Shown: one piece after another, positions 40,518 through 49,201 of the stretch
Layout: each line of letters opens with the position of its first letter
Numbering within the stretch: position 1 is the stretch's first letter
Assembly (NCBI RefSeq): GCF_002179965.1
Contig: NZ_NGUQ01000012.1
Location: 1 to 64,000, forward strand
Reading direction: 5' to 3'
Length of the DNA: 64,000 nt
From: Pandoraea sp. PE-S2T-3
Lineage (GTDB): Bacteria > Pseudomonadota > Gammaproteobacteria > Burkholderiales > Burkholderiaceae
The notes under the pieces: generated by a model
Databases searched by the model: none
What the model saw: only the letters and a program-made list of their open reading frames with translations
Told to the model about the DNA's origin: nothing
Made by a program: the position numbers and the translations under genes

Positions 40518-41786
40518 ATGGATATCAAAGCCTACATGCAGTCGCTGGGCCAGCGTGCCCGTGAGGCATCCCGCGCGATGGCACGTGCCGATACGGCCGC
40601 CAAGAACCGTGCGTTGCTCGCTATTGCCGACGCCATCGAGCGCGACGGCGCGAAGTTGCAGGAAGTGAACCGCCGCGATCTCGAACGCGCGAAAGCCAAC
40701 GGGCAGGATGCCGCCTTCATCGACCGTCTGACGCTGTCCGACAAGGCATTGCGCACGATGATCGAAGGCTTGCGCCAGATCGCCGGCCTGTCCGATCCCA
40801 TCGGTGAAATCAGCAACGTGCGCGTGCAGCCGAGCGGCATTCAGGTCGGCCAGATGCGCGTGCCGCTGGGGGTGATCGGCATCATTTACGAATCGCGTCC
40901 GAACGTAACCATCGATGCGGCGGCGCTGTGCCTGAAGTCGGGCAACGCGACGATCTTGCGCGGCGGCTCCGAAGCCATCGAGAGCAACACCGCGTTGGCG
41001 ACCCTCATTGCCGACGCGCTGGCCGCGACCGGTTTGCCGGGGGACGCGGTACAGGTCGTCAGCACGCCCGATCGCGCCGCCGTGGGCGAACTGATCACCA
41101 TGATCGAGTATGTCGACGTGATCGTGCCGCGCGGTGGCAAGAGCCTGATCGCCCGCCTGATGCAGGATGCGCGCGTGCCGATGATCAAGCATCTCGACGG
41201 CATCTGCCACGTGTATGTCGATCAACGCGCCGATGCTGCCAAAGCGCTGGCGATTTGCGAGAACGCCAAGACGCATCGCTACGGCACGTGCAACACCATG
41301 GAAACGCTGCTCGTCGACCAGCACGCCATCGCGCAACTGCCCGCGATTGCGCGCATGTTCCAGAGCAAGCAGGTCGAGCTGCGCGGCTGCGAGCGCACCG
41401 TGGCGGCGCTGACCGATGCGGGGGTGCCCGGTGTGGTGGCGGCGACCGAGGAAGATTGGTCGACCGAGTATCTCGCACCGATTCTGGCGATCAAGATCGT
41501 CGATGGTCTCGCCCCGGCGATCGAACACATCAACCGTTACGGCTCGCATCACACCGATGCCATCGTGACCGAGGACTACAGCGCGGCGATGCAATTCCTG
41601 CGCGAAGTCGATTCGGCGAGCGTGATGATCAACGCGAGCACGCGTTTTGCCGATGGTTTCGAGTTCGGGCTGGGCGCCGAGATCGGCATTTCGAACGACA
41701 AGTTGCATGCCCGCGGCCCGGTGGGGCTGGAAGGGCTGACGAGTCTCAAGTACGTCGTGTTCGGTCACGGCGAAGTGCGTCAATAA
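40518..41786 (+). CDS. proA: Gamma-glutamyl phosphate reductase
   Basis: A 422-residue aldehyde-dehydrogenase-fold enzyme of proline synthesis. Motifs are [38 protein letters not shown], and the catalytic Cys in [14 protein letters not shown]. The C-terminal ALDH segment [13 protein letters not shown] is complete. It reduces gamma-glutamyl phosphate to the semialdehyde. The proB partner is not adjacent here. A short period-9 repeat (ATCGACC) lies just before it. Confidence 0.97.
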   Translation: MDIKAYMQSLGQRAREASRAMARADTAAKNRALLAIADAIERDGAKLQEVNRRDLERAKANGQDAAFIDRLTLSDKALRTMIEGLRQIAGLSDPIGEISNVRVQPSGIQVGQMRVPLGVIGIIYESRPNVTIDAAALCLKSGNATILRGGSEAIESNTALATLIADALAATGLPGDAVQVVSTPDRAAVGELITMIEYVDVIVPRGGKSLIARLMQDARVPMIKHLDGICHVYVDQRADAAKALAICENAKTHRYGTCNTMETLLVDQHAIAQLPAIARMFQSKQVELRGCERTVAALTDAGVPGVVAATEEDWSTEYLAPILAIKIVDGLAPAIEHINRYGSHHTDAIVTEDYSAAMQFLREVDSASVMINASTRFADGFEFGLGAEIGISNDKLHARGPVGLEGLTSLKYVVFGHGEVRQ

Positions 41787-41824
41787 GTGACACATCGACG
41801 CGTGTGAATGTCAGGGAAGTGGGC

Positions 41825-42451
41825 ATGAAAGTACAAGTTCTAGGCCCGGCCGATTTCCGGAAAATGCCGTGGAAGAACGGCTTGGGCGTGACGATCGAAC
41901 TGGCCGTTGCGCGCCGCTCCGGCGAAGACGGCTTCGACTGGCGCATCAGCACGGCGACGGTCGCCACGGCCGGACCGTTCTCCGTCTTCGCAGGCATCGA
42001 CCGCTCATTGGCGATCGTGCGCGGCGGGTCGCTCACGTTGAGCGTCGAGGGCCGCGACGACGTCACGCTCACGACGCAAACCTCGCCGTATGCGTTCGGC
42101 GGCGAACTTGCCGTGAGCAGCACACCGGTGCTCGAGAGCGAGGGCGTGCCCATCGACGACTTCAACGTCATGACACGCCGTAGCGAGTGGCAGCACACGT
42201 TGGTGCAGCATCGTCTGACGGACGACGTCGTGACGTGGGCACTGCCGGCGCAGGCCGACAGCGTCGCGTTTCTCTACTGTGCGGCGGGAGACGGCGGCGT
42301 CAGCGTGGCACTCGCCAATGGCGAGGTTGTGAACGTGCCGTCTGGCCACGCGCTGCGCTTGGACCAGATTGACGCACCCGCGTGCCAACTGCGCGCCGTA
42401 GGGCCGTCGAGTGATGTGTTCCTCACCTGCGTGACGCGGCTGCACGGCTGA
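41825..42451 (+). CDS. HutD/Ves-family protein
   Basis: A 208-residue cupin-like protein of the HutD/Ves family. The start KVQVLGPADFRKMPWKNGLGVTIELAV and the FDWRISTATVATAGPFSVFAGIDRSLAIVRGG core match the family. HutD proteins are linked to histidine utilisation, Ves to stress; no hut genes are nearby, so the role is unknown. AGGGA lies upstream of the ATG at 41825. It follows proA by 38 bases. Confidence 0.88.
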   Translation: MKVQVLGPADFRKMPWKNGLGVTIELAVARRSGEDGFDWRISTATVATAGPFSVFAGIDRSLAIVRGGSLTLSVEGRDDVTLTTQTSPYAFGGELAVSSTPVLESEGVPIDDFNVMTRRSEWQHTLVQHRLTDDVVTWALPAQADSVAFLYCAAGDGGVSVALANGEVVNVPSGHALRLDQIDAPACQLRAVGPSSDVFLTCVTRLHG

Positions 42452-42494
42452 TGCAGTCGATGCGGCATAGCCCGCATCTCACTCGCATCCCTTC

Positions 42495-42570
42495 GGCGGG
42501 GACGCTCGTCCCCGCCCTCCGCAGCATCCTTCCCCTGTCCTTCCCAGAGCCTCCCCCGTACTTCCCCTAG
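42495..42570 (+). terminator. Hairpin and C-rich tract after the HutD-like gene
   Basis: GGCGGGGAC (42495-42503) pairs with GTCCCCGCC (42508-42516) over a 4-base loop. There is no T run, but a C/T-rich, G-poor tract of about 50 bases follows (to 42570). Such composition is typical of Rho loading sites, so termination here may be Rho-dependent. Confidence 0.4.
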
Positions 42571-42681
42571 GCCGATCCGGATACTTTTCCGGCGAGCGAA
42601 ACGGCATACTTCGGTTAATCCATATATAAATCGAAGTTCCACCCATGAAACAAAAATCGCATTCGAGCGAGGGGCCGTGCC

Positions 42682-43623
42682 ATGGATCCGTTGAGTGACG
42701 TCTTGAGTGATGTTCGGGCGGACGCCGTGGTCACCGGGCGATTTACGTTCGGTGCGCCATGGTCATTGCGAAAGCCTGCGCTCGATGGTGTGCCGTTTCG
42801 CACGGCACTGGGCGCGCCCTTCTATCTCGTCGTGGCCGGGATGCCGCCAGTGCGCGTCGAGCCGGGCGATTGCGTGCTGTTGCCGCATGGGCACGAGCAC
42901 GTGATGTGTTCGTCGCTGGACGAGACGCCGGTGGTCTTTGAGCAAATGATGTCGGCGCAGGGCATCGCGCCGCGATTGGACACGCCGTTGGCGTTTCGGG
43001 CCGGGGGCACCGGCGCGGTGAGCGAGTTGTACACCGGGGTGGTGATGTTTCGGGAACGTGTGAAAAACCCGTTGCTGGTGTCGTTGCCGCCGTTGATTCA
43101 CATCCGAGCGGGCGACCCCGCCGTGCCCGCCCTCCTGACGACGACACTCGCCGGATTCATCGAAGAGTCGATGCAGCGCGGGGCAGGCTGGCGCGTGGCG
43201 GTGGCGCGCCTTGCGGATGTGTTGTTCGTGCAGATATTGCGCGCATATCTGGCGTCGAGTGGCGGGACGAGTACGCACTGGCTGCGTGGCATGACAGACC
43301 CGCAGATGGGCCGGGTGATTGCCTCGATGCACGAGACCCCGTCGCGACCGTGGACGGTGGAGCAGTTGGCAGGCATCGCGGGCATGTCGCGATCCCGGTT
43401 CTGTTTGCGGTTCAGGGAGTTGGTCGGGGAGTCGCCGATGTCGTATCTGACCACACACCGGATGTACATGGCGGCGGAGCGATTGGCGGGCGCCGGGGCG
43501 AGAGTGGCGGACGTGGCCGACGCAGTGGGCTACGCCTCGGAGAAAGCCTTCACGAGAGCTTTCCGGCGGTGTTACGGACTCCCGCCGCGCGAGTATCTGC
43601 GCAGTTGTGAGCTAGGCCACTAA
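42682..43623 (+). CDS. AraC-family transcriptional regulator
   Basis: A 313-residue regulator. The N-terminal cupin-type sensor (about 1-200) has GDCVLLPHGHEHVM. The C-terminal AraC domain has two helix-turn-helix units, WTVEQLAGIAGMSRSRFCLRF and VADVADAVGYASEKAFTRAFRR, ending GLPPREYLR. It is encoded 199 bases upstream of the oxidoreductase genes on the same strand and may control them. The ligand is unknown. Confidence 0.92.
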   Translation: MDPLSDVLSDVRADAVVTGRFTFGAPWSLRKPALDGVPFRTALGAPFYLVVAGMPPVRVEPGDCVLLPHGHEHVMCSSLDETPVVFEQMMSAQGIAPRLDTPLAFRAGGTGAVSELYTGVVMFRERVKNPLLVSLPPLIHIRAGDPAVPALLTTTLAGFIEESMQRGAGWRVAVARLADVLFVQILRAYLASSGGTSTHWLRGMTDPQMGRVIASMHETPSRPWTVEQLAGIAGMSRSRFCLRFRELVGESPMSYLTTHRMYMAAERLAGAGARVADVADAVGYASEKAFTRAFRRCYGLPPREYLRSCELGH

Positions 43624-43822
43624 AAATAAAAAGCGGGCGGCGCGTCAGCGACCGGCCGCGCAGGCAAAAGCACAGGGGTTTTCCCGTCTCTGGACGAACG
43701 GCGACCTTTTCGGGTCGGCCGGCCGTTGTTCGGCATTTTTCTCGTTGTGAGAATTCAATCGCCATCCGAAGGCGCGCGCCAAAGCGCGTCGATGCGAGTG
43801 GCGAGTCACAACGGGAGAGTCA

Positions 43823-44266
43823 ATGGAATTCCAGCTCAACGGGCGGCCGTTCGTTTTCGAGGGTGAAGACGACACGCCACTACTGTGGGTCATCCGCGAT
43901 GCCGCGGGGCTGACCGGCACCAAATACGGATGCGGTATCGGCGCGTGCGGCGCCTGCACCGTGCATCTCGAAGGCGTCGCCACGCGCACCTGCGTGCTGC
44001 CGGTGTCGGCCGTGGCGGGCAAGCGCATCACGACGATCGAGGCGCTGTCGCCCACGCGCTCGCATCCGATCCAGCAGGCCTGGATTGCCAAAGACGTACC
44101 GCAATGCGGCTACTGTCAATCGGGCATGGTGATGGCGGCCGCCGCGCTGCTCGACAAGCATCCGCACCCGACCGACGCGCAGATCGACGAGGCCATGACC
44201 AATCTGTGCCGTTGCGCGACGTATCACCGCATTCGGGAGGCCATCCATGCCGCTGCTAAACGCTGA
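43823..44266 (+). CDS. (2Fe-2S)-binding subunit of a molybdenum oxidoreductase (isoquinoline 1-oxidoreductase alpha-like)
   Basis: A 147-residue small subunit with two 2Fe-2S sites. The N-terminal plant-type ferredoxin site is GCGIGACGACTVHL with a later Cys in TRTCVLP. The C-terminal site is PQCGYCQSGMVMAA and NLCRCATYHRIREA. Proteins of this form transfer electrons from the molybdopterin subunit in xanthine-dehydrogenase-like enzymes without a separate FAD subunit. It is followed directly by the large subunit. Confidence 0.93.
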   Translation: MEFQLNGRPFVFEGEDDTPLLWVIRDAAGLTGTKYGCGIGACGACTVHLEGVATRTCVLPVSAVAGKRITTIEALSPTRSHPIQQAWIAKDVPQCGYCQSGMVMAAAALLDKHPHPTDAQIDEAMTNLCRCATYHRIREAIHAAAKR

Positions 44267-44291
44267 TCGCACTGCGCAAGGTGAGCGCAAC

Positions 44292-46577
44292 ATGCCGAAG
44301 GTGAACGATATCGCCGAGGGCACGACGGCAGTTGCATCGCCCTCACGCCGTCAATGGCTCAAGGGGATGACGCTGGCCACCGGCAGCCTGCTGATTCCGA
44401 TTTCCGCGTCGTGGGTGGCGAGTCCGGAAGCGCGTGCTGCGACCGGTGAATCGGCGAGTCAGCCGGGCGATCACCTGATCGAAATCAACGACTGGATTCG
44501 CATCGACGCCGACGGTACGACGGTGCTCGGCCTGTCGCAATGCGAGGTCGGGCAGGGCGTGTACACCGGTCTGCCGCAAGTGCTTGCCGACGAACTCGAT
44601 GCCGACTGGCGACGCGTGCGGGTGGAATTCGTCACCGCGCGTGACGCGTATCGCACGGCGGCGGCCAACGAGGCGTTGCAGCAGTTCGTGGGCGCCTCGA
44701 TGAGCGTGACGCTCTTCTACGAACGTCTACGCATCGCCGGTGCACAGGCGCGAGAGGCACTCGTGAGCGTAGCGGCGCAACGCCTTGGCGTGCGCACCAC
44801 CAACTGCGTCACGCGCGAAGGCCGGGTGATTCATCCGCAGTCGGGACGCTCGCTCGGCTATGGCGAGTTGGCCGCCGACGCCGCGAAGCTGCCGCTCAAT
44901 CCGCATCCGCACCTGAAGACGACGGCCGCGCATGCCCTGATCGGCAAGCCGATGCAACGCCTCGATTCGCCGTCGAAAGTCGATGGCTCCGCTGTCTTCG
45001 GCATCGACGTCAAGGTGCCCGGCATGCTCATCGGTGCCGTGCGCATGGCGCCGACCTCCGGCGGTACACCGCTTGCCGTCAAAAATCGCGACGACATCAA
45101 GGCGCGCAAAGGTGTGCATGACGTCGTGATCGCCAAAGACGCGATCATCGTGGTGGCCGACGACTACTGGCGTGCCAAGAAAGCCTGCGACGGCCTCGAC
45201 GTCGAATGGAAGGCGGGCGCGGCGGCCGACAGCGCCACCATTCTTGCCGAGCGCCGCGCCGCACTCATCCACGGCAAACCCGGCATCGCCACGGACATCG
45301 GCGATGCGCCGGGATTGATCGCCGCCGGCGGCAAAGTCGTCACCGGCGAGTACCACACGCCATACATCGTGCACGCGACCATGGAGCCCGTGAACGCGAC
45401 CGTGCACGTGCGCAAGGATCGCGGCGAGATCGAAGTCTGGGGCCCGATTCAGGGGCAGGACAAAGTGCGCTGGGCGCTCGGTGGCATCTTCAAACTGCCG
45501 CCCGAAAAAGTGACCGTGCACACCACCTTCCTCGGTGGCAGTTTCGGGCGCAAATACGTGCCTGACTTCGTCATCCATGCGGCGGTGGCGTCCGCTGCCG
45601 TAGGGCGTCCCGTCAAAGTGATTCGTTCGCGCGAAGACGACACGCGGCACGGGTTCTATCGGCCCTGCGCGTCCGGGCGGTTTCAGGCCGTGTTGGGTGA
45701 TGACGGCCTGCCGCGTGCCATGCAGTTGCGTGTGGCGGGACAGTCGCTCTACAACGTCATCAAGAAGGAAAACTACGAGAAGGCGGGCTACGACGAGACC
45801 ATGCTCGACGGGCTATACGATCTCGCCTACGCCGTGCCGAACCTGCGCGTCGAAGGCGTCGACGTGCCGCAGCCGAACATTCCGGTGAGCTTCATGCGCT
45901 CGGTCGGTTCGACGTCCAGCGTGTTTTTCCTTGAGAGCTTCATCGACGAAATGGCCGAAGCGGCCGCCATTGACCCCATCGTCTATCGCAAGCGCCTGCT
46001 CAAACACGATGCGCTCGCGAGTGCCGTGATCGACACCACGGTCAAGGCGGCCGGCTGGCAGTCGCCAGCGAAACCCGGTGTGCATCGCGGCTTCGGGTAT
46101 TGCACTTATACCGGGCGGGGGGCGGCGTTCTCCACTTACGTTGCGGTCGCGCTGGAGATGCGCGTCGTGAACGATCGTTTCAAGATCGAACGCGTCGTGT
46201 GTGCCGTGGACTGCGGCCGCGCGATCAATCCGAATCTGATTCGCGCCAACATCGAAGGCGGCATCGGCTTCGCGTTGACCAACACATTCAAGAGCCAGAT
46301 CACGTTTGCGAACGGTGGCGTAGAGCAAAGCAACTTCGGCGACTACCCGCTGCTGTATCTCGTCGAGATGCCGAAGATCGAGACCGTGATCGTGCCGAGC
46401 GACCGGCCGCCGCAGGGCTGCGGGGAAGTCTCGCTGCCGCCGATGGCCCCCGCAGTGGCCCAAGCGATCCGGCGTGCTACGGGCGTGCGGCCACGCGCGA
46501 TGCCGTTGCCGCAGACCGTTGCCGAGGCGCGTGCACTGGCGGGCGACGCTGCCCCCGGCGCAAAGGGTCGCGCGTAA
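44292..46577 (+). CDS. Molybdopterin-binding large subunit (isoquinoline 1-oxidoreductase beta-like, Tat-exported)
   Basis: A 761-residue aldehyde-oxidase-type large subunit. The N-terminus has a twin-arginine signal (SRRQWLKGMTLATGSLLIP, cleavage near ARA), so the folded complex is probably exported to the periplasm. Molybdopterin-domain features include TVLGLSQCEVGQGVYTGLPQ, TTFLGGSFGRKYVPDF, and PPQGCGEVSLPPMAPAVAQA near the end. The ATG at 44292 has AAGGTGAG 6 bases upstream; an ATG at 44247 overlaps the small subunit. The substrate is unknown; family members oxidise N-heterocycles or aldehydes. Confidence 0.9.
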   Translation: MPKVNDIAEGTTAVASPSRRQWLKGMTLATGSLLIPISASWVASPEARAATGESASQPGDHLIEINDWIRIDADGTTVLGLSQCEVGQGVYTGLPQVLADELDADWRRVRVEFVTARDAYRTAAANEALQQFVGASMSVTLFYERLRIAGAQAREALVSVAAQRLGVRTTNCVTREGRVIHPQSGRSLGYGELAADAAKLPLNPHPHLKTTAAHALIGKPMQRLDSPSKVDGSAVFGIDVKVPGMLIGAVRMAPTSGGTPLAVKNRDDIKARKGVHDVVIAKDAIIVVADDYWRAKKACDGLDVEWKAGAAADSATILAERRAALIHGKPGIATDIGDAPGLIAAGGKVVTGEYHTPYIVHATMEPVNATVHVRKDRGEIEVWGPIQGQDKVRWALGGIFKLPPEKVTVHTTFLGGSFGRKYVPDFVIHAAVASAAVGRPVKVIRSREDDTRHGFYRPCASGRFQAVLGDDGLPRAMQLRVAGQSLYNVIKKENYEKAGYDETMLDGLYDLAYAVPNLRVEGVDVPQPNIPVSFMRSVGSTSSVFFLESFIDEMAEAAAIDPIVYRKRLLKHDALASAVIDTTVKAAGWQSPAKPGVHRGFGYCTYTGRGAAFSTYVAVALEMRVVNDRFKIERVVCAVDCGRAINPNLIRANIEGGIGFALTNTFKSQITFANGGVEQSNFGDYPLLYLVEMPKIETVIVPSDRPPQGCGEVSLPPMAPAVAQAIRRATGVRPRAMPLPQTVAEARALAGDAAPGAKGRA

Positions 46578-47659
46578 TGGATGTCCTCGATGCCGAGGTG
46601 CTCGACGCCGTGGCGCGCTGGCAGGCGCAAGGCGACGACGTGCTGCTCGCGACCGTTGCCCGCACGTGGGGCTCGGCCCCACGTCCGGTCGGCGCGATGA
46701 TGGCGCTCGGTGCACGTGGCCGGGTCGCCGGTTCCGTGTCGGGCGGTTGCATCGAGGACGATCTGCTTGCGAAAGTGGCCGATGGCTTTCGCCCGGGGCG
46801 ATGCCCGCACGTGCAGACCTACGGACTCACTGCCGACGAAGCGCATCGGTTCGGCTTGCCGTGTGGCGGGACATTGGAACTGATCATTGAAGCCGTCACA
46901 GAACGCAGCGCTCTCGAAGCGATGCGCGCGGCGATCAACGCGGGCCAGCTTGGCACGCGCGAACTTGATCTACGCACCGGGGAGGCACGCGTACGCCTCA
47001 TCAGACAGCCCGCTGCATTCGCTTACACGCCTGCCAGACTCACCGTGCCGTTCGGGCCTCGCTGGCGCATCATCGTCATCGGCGACGGGCAACTCACGCG
47101 GCATCTCACGGCCATGGCGGTGCCGCTGGGTTATCAGGTCGTGATCTGCGATCCGCGCGACATTCACGATATTCACGGCGGCGGTGATGGCGGTGGCGGC
47201 GAACACAACACGCCAACGCCCCACGTCACGCGTGTGAGCGAAATGCCCGACGACCTCATCGTGCGTTTGCGACCCGACGGCAACACGGCCATCGTGGCGC
47301 TCACCCACGACCCGAAGCTCGACGACATGGCGTTGCTCGAAGCGCTCAAATCCGACGCGTTTTATGTCGGTGCCATCGGTTCGCACCGGAACCAGTCGTC
47401 ACGTCGCGAGCGCCTCGCCATGTTCGACCTGACGCCCTCGCAGATTGACCGGCTGTACGGCCCGGTCGGACTGCACCTCGGGGCAAGAACGCCCCCCGAG
47501 ATTGCGCTGGCCATTCTTGCGGAGATCACCGCGCTTCGCAACGGCACGCTCGGCGACACCACGCGCCGTGTGATGCCTTCGTGTGTTGCTGAATCACCTC
47601 CCCCCTCGGTAGTCGCCCATCGCGTTCTCACAAGGAGCGAGAGTCTGCCGGTCTTGTAG
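46577..47659 (+). CDS. XdhC/CoxI-family molybdenum cofactor maturation protein
   Basis: A 360-residue XdhC-like protein. N-terminal: LATVARTWGSAPRPVGAMMA and GSVSGGCIEDDL, the conserved XdhC motifs. C-terminal: a Rossmann-type domain with VIGDGQLTRHLTAMA and FYVGAIGSHRNQSSRRERL. A Gly/His-rich insertion (about 195-212) interrupts the Rossmann part. XdhC delivers sulfurated cofactor to xanthine-dehydrogenase-type enzymes. Its ATG overlaps the large subunit stop (TAATG), so it belongs to the same operon and supports the assignment. Confidence 0.92.
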   Translation: MDVLDAEVLDAVARWQAQGDDVLLATVARTWGSAPRPVGAMMALGARGRVAGSVSGGCIEDDLLAKVADGFRPGRCPHVQTYGLTADEAHRFGLPCGGTLELIIEAVTERSALEAMRAAINAGQLGTRELDLRTGEARVRLIRQPAAFAYTPARLTVPFGPRWRIIVIGDGQLTRHLTAMAVPLGYQVVICDPRDIHDIHGGGDGGGGEHNTPTPHVTRVSEMPDDLIVRLRPDGNTAIVALTHDPKLDDMALLEALKSDAFYVGAIGSHRNQSSRRERLAMFDLTPSQIDRLYGPVGLHLGARTPPEIALAILAEITALRNGTLGDTTRRVMPSCVAESPPPSVVAHRVLTRSESLPVL

Positions 47660-47709
47660 TGCCTGACGGACAAGTTGTTTGGAATCCAATATAAAAATTA
47701 GGGAATGTC

Positions 47710-48765
47710 ATGAAACACAAAGTCTGGATGGCAATGGCACTTACCGTCGCGGCGGGCTGCGCCAAGGCGGATGGTTTGCAGATTTACGGCATTCTGGACA
47801 ACAGTCTGGAATACCTCACCAACGCGGGAGCAGGCGCGAACGGCAGCAAGTCATCACTCTTTCGCGTGAGCAACGGCTCGCAGGCGCCGAACCGTTTCGG
47901 CTTCAAGGGTTCGGAGGATCTCGGTGGCGGCCTCAAGGCCATCATGCAACTCGAAGCAGGCATCAACCTCGACTCCGGGCAATTGCAGCAAGGCGGACGC
48001 ATGTTTGGCCGGCAGGCTTGGGTGGGGCTTCAGAATGAGTGGGGCGCACTGACGATCGGCCGCCAGAAGAACCTGATCTACGACGCGTTCCTCGAACTCG
48101 ATCCGCTGTCGTACTACAGCTACTCGCTGCCTGCGATGGATGCGCAGTTTGCGGGCCGTGCCGACAACTCGATCAAGTACGCGGGCAATTTCAACGGCTT
48201 CAAGGTCGCCGGCCTTTTCTCGACCGGCTACGACGCGACCATCGCCAACGGTGCGCAGGTGCCGGGCGAGTGGCGTGTGGGCAAGGAGTACAGCGTGTCG
48301 GTCGGCTACGCCAACGGTCCGCTCAACGTATCGCTCGTGTATGACCAGCAGCAGGGCACCTCTGTTGCGACGCAGGGGGCGACTTCGCAACGCGTGGCGG
48401 CCGGGGCGAGTTACGCCATCGGCAATTTCAAACCGTATGTCGGGTATCAGTGGTATCTGAGCAATGTGCCCGGGGTCGCGGGGCGCAATGCGCTGTACTA
48501 CGCAGGTCTGCAATATCGCCCGGTGACGGAGGTCATTCTCTCCGGGGCGATTTACTACAACGACATCTCATCGGCCAATCAGCACCCGTATCTGCTCGCG
48601 GCGAATGCGGCATATCTGCTGTCCAAGCGCACGCAACTCTTCGCGGAAGTCGGCTTTTCGCGCAATCAGAACAACTCGAATCTCGGCGTGACCGGATACG
48701 GGTTGAGCATCGTGCCGGGCAGCAATCAGGTCGGCGTAGCGGTCGGCCTCGCGCACTACTTCTGA
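47710..48765 (+). CDS. Gram-negative trimeric porin (Burkholderia type)
   Basis: A 351-residue outer-membrane porin. The signal peptide ends AKADG. The mature chain is beta-strand rich, with ILDNSLEYLTNAG at the start, NRFGFKGSEDLGGGLKAIMQLEAGIN, RQAWVGL and a C-terminal Phe in GLAHYF, the BAM-recognition end. It forms a diffusion channel. It follows the oxidoreductase operon by 50 bases, so it may supply the substrate. Confidence 0.92.
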   Translation: MKHKVWMAMALTVAAGCAKADGLQIYGILDNSLEYLTNAGAGANGSKSSLFRVSNGSQAPNRFGFKGSEDLGGGLKAIMQLEAGINLDSGQLQQGGRMFGRQAWVGLQNEWGALTIGRQKNLIYDAFLELDPLSYYSYSLPAMDAQFAGRADNSIKYAGNFNGFKVAGLFSTGYDATIANGAQVPGEWRVGKEYSVSVGYANGPLNVSLVYDQQQGTSVATQGATSQRVAAGASYAIGNFKPYVGYQWYLSNVPGVAGRNALYYAGLQYRPVTEVILSGAIYYNDISSANQHPYLLAANAAYLLSKRTQLFAEVGFSRNQNNSNLGVTGYGLSIVPGSNQVGVAVGLAHYF

Positions 48766-48790
48766 GGTGGCACCGTCACCGCCTCGTAGC

Positions 48791-48864
48791 GCACGGCTGA
48801 TCCGGGGGGACAGCCGTGCGGGAAGTGTCGGACGCGCCCGGTGTCAGGCACAGCACCGGGCGCG
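48791..48864. repeat. Two strong hairpins downstream of the porin
   Basis: GCACGGCTG (48791-48799) pairs with CAGCCGTGC (48811-48819). CGCGCCCGGTG (48833-48843) pairs with CACCGGGCGCG (48854-48864), an 11-bp stem. Neither is followed by T residues. They lie in the 226-base stretch between the porin and the small ORF, which otherwise holds nothing I recognise. Confidence 0.6.
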
Positions 48865-48991
48865 CGTCTGACCCGGAGGCGACGCTCACGCGAGTTGTAT
48901 TAATCACAGTTTCGGCAAGAGGGCGCAACGACGATACTTCATTCACCGGCTCACGCAACTCCGCGCAAAGCCAGAATCAAGGAGAAACACC

Positions 48992-49072
48992 ATGCCCGCA
49001 CTCATGCTCGCCGCCGAATACGCCTTCCAAGGTCTGATCATGCTCTCGACCGCCGCACCGTTCTTTCAATAA
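48992..49072 (+). CDS. Putative 26-residue small protein
   Basis: A short ORF (MPALMLAAEYAFQGLIMLST...FFQ) with a strong AAGGAG seven bases before its ATG. It ends at a TAA 34 bases before a clear rho-independent terminator. The peptide is mostly hydrophobic (A, L, M, F, I) with one Glu, compatible with a membrane-associated or leader peptide. I do not recognise it; PqqA and KdpF do not match. The ribosome-binding site and dedicated terminator make translation plausible. Transcription could also come from the porin upstream. Confidence 0.55.
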   Translation: MPALMLAAEYAFQGLIMLSTAAPFFQ

Positions 49073-49106
49073 GCGAACGGGGGGAGCAGCACCCGGCTGC
49101 AAAACG

Positions 49107-49146
49107 AAAAAGGCCGCTTCGGAGATCACCCGAAGCGGCCTTTTTT
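49107..49146. terminator. Bidirectional terminator between the small ORF and purH
   Basis: GGCCGCTTCGG (49112-49122) pairs with CCGAAGCGGCC (49130-49140), flanked by five A and six T residues, so both the small ORF and the convergent purH transcript can end here. Confidence 0.93.
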
Positions 49147-49201
49147 CTTTGCGACTTTCGCGAACCGGGGCACGAGACCCCGAGTCGCGAATCACGACAG
49201 A

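Noticed and set aside
48816-49037. 73-codon frame overlapping the small ORF
   Set aside because: It has no ribosome-binding site and runs over the hairpins; the 26-codon frame with AAGGAG is more plausible.
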